Positions 32,783 to 41,367 of a stretch of 64,000 nt of DNA are shown one piece after another. Origin of the DNA: Tubulanus polymorphus (Eukaryota > Nemertea > Palaeonemertea > Tubulaniformes > Tubulanidae); assembly GCF_964204645.1 (NCBI RefSeq), contig NC_134028.1, forward strand, positions 17,892,153 through 17,956,152, given 5' to 3'. A model generated the notes under the pieces. That model was not told the origin of the DNA. It saw nothing but the letters and a program-made list of their open reading frames with translations, and ran no database searches. Made by a program: the position numbers and the translations under genes. Positions within the stretch are counted from its first letter, which is position 1, and each line of letters opens with the position of its first letter.

Positions 32783-33640
32783 TTATATATTTTTAATTTT
32801 ACTTGATAATATCCATTCATTGAATTTATCTGGCCATCCAACCCATTTTACTAAAGAATATTTTTTTCTTTTAATAGTTTTTGTTTTTAATACTTTTTCA
32901 ATTTTATATTCTTGTTCTAGATTTTCAGTAGTTAAACTTAATTCTTCTTCGTAAAAGTAGCCATCAACTTCTTCACTATCTAAATTAATGTAATCCTTTT
33001 TTATTTTATATATTTCCCTAGTAAAATTTCGATCGTATCCTTTGTCAAATATCTTTTTATACTTAGAAATTCTAACATTTTGACCAAATTTAAATTTAGG
33101 TTCACCAAAATCATCTACAAGAAATGCTCCATATAAATTATTCCAAACAATTTCAGCATTTTCAGGTTTTCTAGCATCAATAGGTTTCATTCCAATAGAA
33201 GAATGATAAGAATTATTATATCCTTCTATCAATTTTGGTAAAACATCAATCCATTTAAAAGTATTATTTGCTGTAAAATATTTCCACATTCTTGTTCTTA
33301 ATGTTCTATTAAATCGTTCAACAACTGCTGCTTTTTTATCCGATTTTGTATTAAAATATTTAATATTATGATTATCTAAGAGTTCATGAACAAGTGAATT
33401 ATCAAACTCTTTTCCATCATCAAATTGTATTTTTTCTGGTTTTAGTTCATTCGAAAGAAATTTTCTTAAAACATTTGATGTTTGTACAGCATCTTTTCTA
33501 TAAAGTGGGAAGCTCCATACATAACGACTAAAAATATCAATTATATTTATCATTTATATTAGAAGAATAAGCAACCGAACTCTCAGGGTTGTAATATAAA
33601 TTTCTTAAATATTGTTCTTTAGAGTTTTTTTACCGCCCAT
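32783..33640 (-). pseudogene. INT: Chromodomain integrase, N-terminal core deleted
   Basis: The long frame 33553-32783 covers the rve core from FSRYVWSFPL through the D (IQFDDGKEF) and E (VERFNRTL) residues. It continues through the SH3-like segment (GQNVRISKYKK) to an intact chromodomain (about residues 205-250, with KWVGWPDKFNEWI). Upstream, the start at 33640 and the N-terminal NLYYNP block remain, but about 110 codons between them, including the first catalytic Asp, are deleted and a frameshift adds to this. The integrase cannot be catalytic. Confidence 0.85.
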
Positions 33641-33670
33641 TTATATATCGTTAATTTTAACTTTATATTT

Positions 33671-34849
33671 CTAATATTGAATACTATCTAATTGTGAATT
33701 CACAATATTTAATTGTGCGTCAGATATAATATAAATGTGCATTTTGAAATTTTTGTCTCCTCTTTTCTTCGCCATGAATAATTGTATTCCATCTTTAGTA
33801 TTTTGCAGTTTTTTCCCAGAACCATGTAATGAATCATCCTCTGTTGTTCTAAAATCTAACCATAATGCATATTTATTACCGGTATAATAATCAATTTGAT
33901 TAATATTAAAATATTTAATATCAAAATATTTTATTTGCTATTCCTTCGATAGTTATTTCTACTTTTGTTATTTCAGGATTATAATAATTATCAACATTTA
34001 TTGCGCCATTAGTATATGTTGCAATGGTAAAAATATTAATATACCTTTAATAGATCTTCTTGGGAAGTTAATATTCTCATTAATTATTTCATCATTTGCA
34101 TTAATAGTTACAGTTTTAAATTTATCAATATAATCATATAATAATGAAAATCCTTGATTGTATTGAGTTTGAATTGTGCTAGCAATATTTTCATTAGTTA
34201 CTGTGTCATATTCTAAACATATATTTGATAATTTATAACCCATATCTTTAACAACGCTAGATAATACAATTTCATTTACAGGAGCAAATGTCATCTCAAA
34301 TATAATATCTTCTTGAATTACATATTTATATAAAGGTGCATTATTATTTATCAATTCAAAGTCTAATGGAATTTTATATTTGCTTCCATAAATCTTTTTA
34401 ATCAAATTATCTGTGGCACGAGTTACTATTGCGTCATTAGCTCCTGATCTTAATTTATTATGATTTTCCGATTGAATGCCTTGAAATATCATATTATTTC
34501 TATTTTCTTTAGTTAACCATAAATCTTTATAATGCATAAATAAATTATAATCATCTAATGAGAAAACTGTTTCTGGACCAATCTTTATAGTTAATTTTTT
34601 AATCAAATATCTCCCAACATTATCGACAACATAATTATTATCATGACCAATTACTTTTATATCAGCTGATAAATAAATACTATTTGGAACATAAAAAGTA
34701 TTTTGTGTTTATCTAGGAATTCTAATTTATAAAGTTTCATCGGGATTAATATTTGAAGGATTATGAGTAATTATATGATGCGATCTTTCTGCTTTAATAG
34801 CATTAGATATTCTAGAAATCTTAGAAGGACTTATATAACTCCCACTCAT
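33671..34849 (-). pseudogene. MCP: Major capsid protein, P3 copy, broken
   Basis: Starts at ATG 34849 in the TAAATAAATG box. The longest piece, 34606-33998, is open. Relative to P1 the lesions are a TAA at about 34711, a 1-base loss in a T-run at about 34034, and a ~90-base deletion near 33915-33945 that removes the block around MRMIDQWPEIRKH. The double jelly-roll capsid family identity is clear from the shared blocks. Lesions differ from those in P1 and P2. Confidence 0.8.
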
Positions 34850-34872
34850 TTATTTAACAAAAAAATTAATTA
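34847..34872 (-). promoter_or_regulatory. Late-promoter-like box at MCP start (P3)
   Basis: On the minus strand: AATTAATTTTTT, three bases, TAAATAAATG. Confidence 0.5.
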
Positions 34873-35346
34873 TTTATTTTTAATCATATTCACTAAACCA
34901 AAAATAATAGCACTTACAACTGTAATTAAAAATAAAATAATATGTTCAGCAGCAAAGTTAAGAATATTCCCAGCAGATTTCAATATAAAACCAACAATTG
35001 ATGCAATAATTCCTGGTAAAGCTGCAGCAGATTTTTTAGATAGTTCCCATAAATATTTTCCTAATTTCTTTAAACCATCTTTAACTTTATCTTGTATAGA
35101 ATTATTACCTGGGGGTTTATCTGGTTTATTTGGAGTAGGAGTAGATTTTAAAGCATTTGATATTGCTAAACCAATTGTTGTAAATAACATAGTTTCAGCT
35201 GTTAGAATTGAAAGAATTGTTATTCCTTCTAATTTAAATGATAACTTTATTCTATCTTTCAATGATATTTCAGAATTTGGTTTTATCAACAAATCTTTAA
35301 AAATAACTTTTAATCTATTAATATTATAATCATATGATTTTAATAA
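34870..35346 (-). CDS. Hydrophobic membrane domain of the coiled-coil gene (P3)
   Basis: Open from directly after the TAA at 35347-35349 to 34870, in the same frame as the upstream coiled coil. Hydrophobic segments: ITILSILTAETMLFTTIGLA and HIILFLITVVSAIIFGLV, with a third around AALPGIIASIVGFIL. There is no good ATG at the left; TTG codons are the only nearby options. It therefore probably depends on readthrough or is the severed C-terminal domain of the upstream gene. Confidence 0.6.
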   Translation of the reverse strand, partial: LLKSYDYNINRLKVIFKDLLIKPNSEISLKDRIKLSFKLEGITILSILTAETMLFTTIGLAISNALKSTPTPNKPDKPPGNNSIQDKVKDGLKKLGKYLWELSKKSAAALPGIIASIVGFILKSAGNILNFAAEHIILFLITVVSAIIFGLVNMIKNK

Positions 35347-36276
35347 TTATTTAATTTCTTCTTTCTGTACTTCTAAATTATCTTTTAAATTATTAATTTC
35401 TTTTTCTAATCGTAATTCTTTTTGCCTATACTCTATTTCATAAATTACTTGATGATCTAAATCAGACTTTAATTGTTCTATTTCTTTATTTTTATCAGTT
35501 AATTCTTTTTCTAAAGTTCTAATTTTAAAATCTCTTATATTTTTATCATGCGCAATTTTATCAGATGCAAGTCTTATACTTTTAATTTCTCTAATTGCTT
35601 CAACAGAAAATATATTATTTAAATCTTCTAATTCTTGATCTGCTGCATCAATTAATCCATTCGGTAAAAGTTTTTCAATTGAAACTTTATTTGATTTAAG
35701 TTTACTAGTTTTGGAAGTTATATTCTGTTCAGAAGATGTTTCTGTTTCTGATTTCTTTTTGATTATTTCAAATAATTCATTAATTCTTTGTTTAAATACG
35801 TCTATATTATCATCTATTTCTTTTTGTGTAACATCAGTTATTTCATTACTATTACTTATTCTCTTAATTCTAAATGTTTCTAAATTTTTCAAAGTTGATT
35901 CAACTAATATTTTTTTAAGTTTTGTCCTTTGATTAGTGATATCAATATAATAATCACCTTTCAAACGATAATAACATTTACCATTATCTAAAAATCTTAA
36001 TTTATCTGCTAAAGGTCCAACGTCTTCATCATTTATGTTAAGTTTAGAATTTTCAATTATATATTCTAATTTCTCTATTTTGTTTAAATTATTTAAATCT
36101 TGTTTTACTAAATCTGGATCTAAATTTTCATGATTTAATTGTGATTCTGCATTTTTAATATAATCAGGCATATTTAAATCATTATTATATCCTGGCTCAT
36201 TACCATCATTATAACTTGTTTCACTAAAATCAGGTTGTTGTTCATCAGTTATGCCAGATTCATCAAAATTATCCAT
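35347..36276 (-). CDS. Acidic plus coiled-coil protein (P3)
   Basis: 309 residues without internal lesions: an acidic N-terminus, a conserved YYRLKGDYYIDITNQRT block at about residues 103-119, and a long coiled coil from about 215 to the end (IRTLEKELTDKNKEIEQLKS). It lacks the first codons of the P1 version because the ATG before EGGED is ATA. A TAA directly joins it to the membrane domain. A likely virion structural protein; function unproven. Confidence 0.6.
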   Translation of the reverse strand: MDNFDESGITDEQQPDFSETSYNDGNEPGYNNDLNMPDYIKNAESQLNHENLDPDLVKQDLNNLNKIEKLEYIIENSKLNINDEDVGPLADKLRFLDNGKCYYRLKGDYYIDITNQRTKLKKILVESTLKNLETFRIKRISNSNEITDVTQKEIDDNIDVFKQRINELFEIIKKKSETETSSEQNITSKTSKLKSNKVSIEKLLPNGLIDAADQELEDLNNIFSVEAIREIKSIRLASDKIAHDKNIRDFKIRTLEKELTDKNKEIEQLKSDLDHQVIYEIEYRQKELRLEKEINNLKDNLEVQKEEIK

Positions 36277-36322
36277 TCCAATATCTTCTCCACCTTCTAC
36301 ATCTATTTATATAATAAAAAAA

Positions 36323-37708
36323 TTAAAATTTAAAATATAATATTCCTCCTATAACAATTCCTATACAAGTTAAAGCTAATTTAGTATTTTCATGGGATTT
36401 ATTATCATTATCAGTTTTAATTATATCATGTTGAATATTATCAGTTTTAATATTTTCTGATGTATTATAATCCGGTTTAGAATCATTATTTAATTTAATA
36501 TTCTTAGTTTTAGTTTCTGTTGATTGAATATGTTTTTTATTTTTTTCACCTTCCATTAATTTTGGAGCGGTAATAATCTTTTTATTTATATCATTTAATC
36601 CAAATGAATTATTTATTGTTGCAGTTTTAATTAGATTATTGTAACCAATTATGTTTCCCATCTTTAGTACTAAATCATTAGAAATAATTAATAGATTAGG
36701 GCCTATACAATAATTTAGTCTTACATGAGATTTATCTAAATGATTTTGATATCTTACAATGCTTTCTGGAATCGATCTATTTTTATCATTATGAATTGAA
36801 TCTTCAAATAAAACTTTGAATTGTTTCTGTGTATCAAATGATGTATTTAAATTTCCAATTATTGGGGATCTTGTTTCAACTTGCGCACCTAAAATACAAA
36901 TCAAATAAGGTCTAATAGATTGATTTATTCTTTGTATACCTGATTTTGTAAAACCTTCATTATTTTCTAAAATGAAATAAACCTAACCATTATTGTTTTC
37001 TTGTTTTAAATTATCATAAAATTTCGGTAATTTAGTGAAATTTAATGTTTCTAAATCCTTAGTTTCTATTTTACCATAACCTAATTTATTACTATAGATA
37101 TTATAAAAGCTATTAGATGGTATGGGAAGTGCACAATATTCTGCAATCTTTTTAGGGCAAGGAAGTGATCTTATTGTTCCAATTTTTGTTCTAAAATCAG
37201 AATTATTTATATCTATATTAAATTCATTACAAGTTTTATGAAACTTTGATAAATTAATATTATTATCTAATTCTTTAAAATATCTAGATCCTGGTAAAGC
37301 GCACTCTAATTCATTTAATATTATTCTGATTTGAAAGTATGTATGAAATCTAAATAAACTTTGAATTAATTTATATTTAGAATTATTCAAATGATCATTC
37401 CAACTAATTCCACAACCTGTTGTTGCACAATAAACAGCAAAATTTAATTGGTTCTGCCAATACTTCATATTAGATTTTAATAACCATTGTTTTTCATCTT
37501 TCAATTTTTTTAAATTAATTAAATATACATGAAATATATTTTCCATCTTTGCATTAAAATTATTAGTTTCAGTAACATAAATTTCTAAATTAGTTAATGA
37601 ATCTAAAACTTCATTTCTATATGTAATATCTTTATTAAAATCTATTGCTGGAATATTATATTTAATTGATTTATTATATTGGAAAGCTTTTGGAAAACTA
37701 TCTACCAT
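36323..37708 (-). pseudogene. 460-aa-class conserved protein, one nonsense
   Basis: Two frames, 37708-36983 and 36904-36323, are in the same phase. Between them the sequence reads on through a single TAG at about 36980; P2 has TGG there. Conserved features are MKYWQNQLNFAVYCATTGCG in the first half, ILGAQVETRSPIIGN in the middle, and a C-terminal membrane anchor. It is conserved in Polintons beside the capsid genes, with no known enzymatic motif. I infer a virion or assembly role from synteny. Confidence 0.65.
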
Positions 37709-37727
37709 TTATTTAATTAAAAAATTA
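37706..37727 (-). promoter_or_regulatory. Late-promoter-like box, 460-aa-class gene
   Basis: On the minus strand: AATTAATTTTTTAAT then TAAATAAATG. Confidence 0.45.
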
Positions 37728-38158
37728 ATTATTTATTAATTCTTTTAATAATTTATCTTGTTCTTTAACTGTTATATGACCATTTAAACTTATTATATAA
37801 TCTAGTGTATTCTTCAATTTATTAATTTCTTTTATATTAGTTTAATTTTTTCTTTGTTACTTTTTATATTTAATTTTGAACTTATACAAGTTAAAACACT
37901 TGAACTTAATCCTAATACACCAATCGATATAGCTAAAGGTGTTAATGGACTGAATATTGCTAGAAATGTTATTACAGAACTAATTGTAACCGAACCACTA
38001 ATAATAAGATAATATATAATTTTACTTTTTAAATATTTTTTCTTTTTTATCTTTAAGTCACTTTCAAATTCTAATATTTGTTTTTCTAAATATATTTTCA
38101 ATTTAATTTTATACATATCATGAGGAATAATATCAATACTATCAACTTTATCTTCCAT
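37725..38158 (-). pseudogene. Two-TM small protein (108-aa class plus tail), frameshifted
   Basis: The frame 38158-37832 holds an N-terminal amphipathic region (YLEKQILEFESDLKIKKKK) and two membrane spans (IISGSVTISSVITFLAIF; PLAISIGVLGLSSSVL). A frameshift near 37845 severs a further ~36-codon Lys/Leu-rich tail ending at 37725. The P2 copies at 23396 and 24106 keep the tail. Likely virion membrane protein; unproven. Confidence 0.6.
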
Positions 38159-38178
38159 TTATTTAGAAAAAAAATTAC
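38156..38178 (-). promoter_or_regulatory. Late-promoter-like box, two-TM gene
   Basis: On the minus strand: AGTAATTTTTTTTC then TAAATAAATG. Confidence 0.5.
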
Positions 38179-38600
38179 TAATTAGTAAATTTATATGCTA
38201 CAAATATAACAATAACTGTTCCACCTAAAATCCAAATTATTTCATATTTCTGTTGTTCTTTACTTGGGGTATAATAATCTGATAATTTAGGTTTGTATAG
38301 ATGTAATTTTTCTTTATTGGTTACTGCGTTATATAAACTCATTGCATCATCAACTGATTGAAAATCTCTATGTGAAATCTTCTGATCATATAATTCCTTG
38401 TTAATATAATCCATATAGTTTCTTCGTTTTTCTCTGTATTCTTCTGCTGCTTTATTATATTTCTCTAATGCTAAATTATGTCTTCTTTGTTCTCCTAATG
38501 AACTATTTTTATCAATATGCTTAAATAAATAACCGCCACCAGTAAATGCTAAAGCGTTAACAATTGCCGATCCTATAATAGTTATAATTGGAGAAGCCAT
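38178..38600 (-). CDS. 140-aa protein with terminal membrane segments
   Basis: An intact frame. Residues 4-25 are hydrophobic and Gly-rich (IITIIGSAIVNALAFTGGGY). A long charged helical middle follows, and residues 119-138 form a second membrane span (IIWILGGTVIVIFVAYKF). Start in a TAAATAAATG box. It abuts the neighbouring genes with 20-25-base gaps that contain only the promoter-like box. Function unknown. Confidence 0.65.
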   Translation of the reverse strand: MASPIITIIGSAIVNALAFTGGGYLFKHIDKNSSLGEQRRHNLALEKYNKAAEEYREKRRNYMDYINKELYDQKISHRDFQSVDDAMSLYNAVTNKEKLHLYKPKLSDYYTPSKEQQKYEIIWILGGTVIVIFVAYKFTN

Positions 38601-38620
38601 TTATTTAGCAAAAAAATTAT
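38598..38620 (-). promoter_or_regulatory. Late-promoter-like box, 140-aa gene
   Basis: On the minus strand: ATAATTTTTTTG, C, TAAATAAATG. Confidence 0.5.
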
Positions 38621-38624
38621 GCAT

Positions 38625-38846
38625 TTATATGGGAGGAATATATTTTTGTTTTTCTAAATAATCAATAGTTAAATTAGATAAAGTAACTGCTAACGTTAAT
38701 TTTAAAATATCATTTATATCAAATCTATCAACATTAACTCTTCCCATTTTAAATACTTTTTTTAATACCATTGAATAACCAACAGTTCCAACTGATAGTA
38801 AGGCGCCATTATATAATCCAGTTATTATCCACTTATTATCACTCAT
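38625..38846 (-). CDS. 73-aa small membrane protein
   Basis: Short intact frame with a glycine-containing hydrophobic segment (GALLSVGTVGYSMVL) and a second one near LKLTLAVTLSNL. The P2 homologue is at 25981-26195. Conserved spacing, unknown role. Confidence 0.55.
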   Translation of the reverse strand: MSDNKWIITGLYNGALLSVGTVGYSMVLKKVFKMGRVNVDRFDINDILKLTLAVTLSNLTIDYLEKQKYIPPI

Positions 38847-38853
38847 TTATTAA

Positions 38854-39205
38854 TCAAAAAAAATTACTATCTTCAAAATATTTAGTTATCTTAGTGATGA
38901 TTAATTCAACATTTATTTCATTACTACTTCATGATTATCATATATTTCGGTTAATATGTTTTTAATATCATCTATGATAAAATCTTCATCTAATTCATAA
39001 AATCTTAAGATTCTCTAATTAAATTAGTAATCTTTTCTACATTTAAAGTTTCTTTATCTATTGTTGTTTCATACTCAAATGTTGTTTCATTAGAAAATGC
39101 AATATTTTTGATATGTGTAATTACATCATTAATGTTAAATTTCATTTCTTTCTCCCGTTTAAAATCAAATCCAAAACATATACTCGGTCCAACAGTTATA
39201 TTCAT
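38854..39205 (-). pseudogene. Small conserved Polinton protein (~120 aa), frameshifted
   Basis: The frame from 39205 (MNITVGPSICFGFDFKRE) is cut near 39005 by a small deletion; further shifts occur near 38915. P2 26192-26551 shows the same protein with different damage. No recognised domain. Confidence 0.55.
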
Positions 39206-39225
39206 TTATATAATGAAAAAATTAC
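39203..39225 (-). promoter_or_regulatory. Late-promoter-like box, ~120-aa gene
   Basis: On the minus strand: AGTAATTTTTTC then ATTATATAAATG, a variant of the box. Confidence 0.4.
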
Positions 39226-39974
39226 TCTTTACATCTTATAACTAATTCATAAATTACAGGAAAGTTATTCAAATCAATTAAATAACCATTATGATTTCTT
39301 ATTTCTAATTTAAAATTATTGAAATGTGGAATACAAGTTTTAAAATCACATTCAGTTAAATTATAATTTATTTGCGTTCCAAATTGTTTAACATTCTTTA
39401 ATGGTAAAATATTTAATATACTAGAATTACAAATTGTATCTTTAGTTGCTTCGAATGTTTTTGTAGGATCAATTAAATTGCATTAATATAAAAGTGTGTA
39501 ACAGGTATTAAGTTTGACCTTCTGCGTATGCTGTAACAATATCTGGGTTAATTCCTAACAGTTTACCTAACGATTTTCTTACTGTAAATTTAAATTGTTC
39601 GTCATTAGCTAACCTAATCTTTATTTTATTAGAACTATCACTTTTTAAAATTCTAATACTAAATCCGGAATCACTTCCTAATTTAGCTCGAGCTTTTCTA
39701 TTAATTTCTTGTGCTAATGTATCTAAATTATATAATCCTGGTTTTAAATATATAAAAAACCATTATTCCTTTTTTTGTAAAAGATTGAAAAAATTAAATG
39801 TTCTAGACTTTTATCCGATATATTGTAAAATGAGTTACATAAACTTATATTTACTAATTTTAAATCTACACAATTCTTAAATTCTCTATCTAATTGAACT
39901 AGTAAATTATGTGATTTATAATTTGTAAGTTTTCTAGAATCAACAAATATTCTGTATTCTTTTAATTCTACCAT
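39222..39974 (-). pseudogene. Penton-like minor capsid protein, P3 copy, broken
   Basis: The start at 39974 (ELKEYRIFVDSRKLTNYKSH) and N-terminal block match P2. The rest is readable in other frames, including a block LKPGLYNLDTLAQEINRKAR and ending at 39222. About 250 codons. The pattern of a strand-rich N-terminus followed by a PGLYN-type segment recalls Polinton penton proteins; a structural comparison would decide. Confidence 0.5.
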
Positions 39975-40044
39975 TATTTATAACATAAAAAAATTACCGC
40001 TCTTTACTTAAAAAATTAATTTTAATAAAATTTTTCCTTAATAA

Positions 40045-41367
40045 ATGGATGAGAAGATAGCATGTGAAATTTGTGGTGAACTTCTAAGAAAAAGTAATAT
40101 GGCTCGACATATGAAAAAACATGATGAAAATTATAAACCCCCTAAACTAAACTGTCCAAAATTTAATAAATTATTCTCAAGAAATTATGTTAAAAAACAT
40201 TCAGAGAAGTGTAAAATTAATGGCGCAACGGCTAATGTTGATAGTAATGAAAGTAATAGTAATTCTGTTGAAGTTGAACCTGAAATTAATTGGAAAAGAC
40301 CTTTCTTATTCTATGACAAGGATAATATAAAAGATCATTTCTGCGAGCCTTGTCGAATAAAATATAACCCTGAAAATATAGAAGATTGGGAGAATCATCA
40401 ATTTCGTAAAGTACATATAGATAAAATTTCTAATAAATTTGAAACTGAATTCAATGAAAGAAAAAATAGTTTATTAGAAAAAATAAAATATGAGAAAACG
40501 TTACCAGATAATAAAGAAACAGTTGAAAAGTTAGAAAAACAATATAATGAATTAACAAGAAAAACATATTATTGTAAATATTGTAAATTGATTATTACAA
40601 CAAGCAATCTACATAATAGAACAATAAAACATAAAGAAAACGTAAGAAAATACCAAGAGCTTAATGAAGATCTATTACCAATAAATTATAAACGAAAATG
40701 TCCACAATGTAGTTATGCGACCTTAAGACAAGAAGGTACTGTGTTATTTTGTAATGAATGTGGATGGCAAAAGAATTTATGGGGTGAAGAAAAAACTAGA
40801 GATTTTCTCATAGAACCAAAATTAAATTATCTTGATGAAATTTTTAAAATATTTTCTATAGAAGATCATACACCAGAATATATGCAATGGCTTGAATAAA
40901 TGAAAATAATAGAAAATAAAAATGGTGAAATAACTAAAAAAGATATTATAAAAACAATTATTCCATCAACATTTAACACAAAACAAAAGAAAATGTATTT
41001 ATATTTATTATTTAACGATTATCATGAAAAACCTAAATTAACAGAAGAAGATATGGAAAATATAAAAAAAAAATTCAAACAAATATTAATGTATCATTTG
41101 GAAAATAGACTAACAGATTCAATTAATTATGAATTCTTTTTAAATAAGATTGTAAATTATTTGAACATCGATATTATAATTCCATTTGACGAATTAACAA
41201 ACAAAAGGAAACAAAGAGAGCGAGATGAAATGTGGAATAATATAACACGTTATTTAAATGAGAAAAATGAAATGGAAGAACCTACACAAATTATACAAGA
41301 ACAATTAAATGAAAATGAAGAAGCCAATAGTGATTTCGAGTATGATGATATTGATTTTCTGTTTTAA
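40045..41367 (+). pseudogene. VLTF3-like late transcription factor candidate, split by one TAA
   Basis: The first frame, 40045-40899 (284 aa), has N-terminal C2H2-like fingers (CEICGELLRKSNMARHMKKH; YYCKYCKLIITTSNLHNRTI). A zinc ribbon near residue 222 reads KCPQCSYATLRQEG...CNECG. A TAA at 40897-40899 is followed at once, in the same frame, by the second frame 40900-41367 (155 aa, helical, NYEFFLNKIVNYL and RERDEMWNNI). A zinc ribbon followed by a helical domain ending in a W-containing helix is the VLTF3 layout. The TAA is probably a nonsense mutation. The gene ends convergently with the polymerase and overlaps it by two bases. Confidence 0.45.

Noticed and set aside
34763-35329. 188-codon plus-strand ORF
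   Set aside because: Antisense shadow of the MCP start and membrane gene; the minus strand has the conserved protein.
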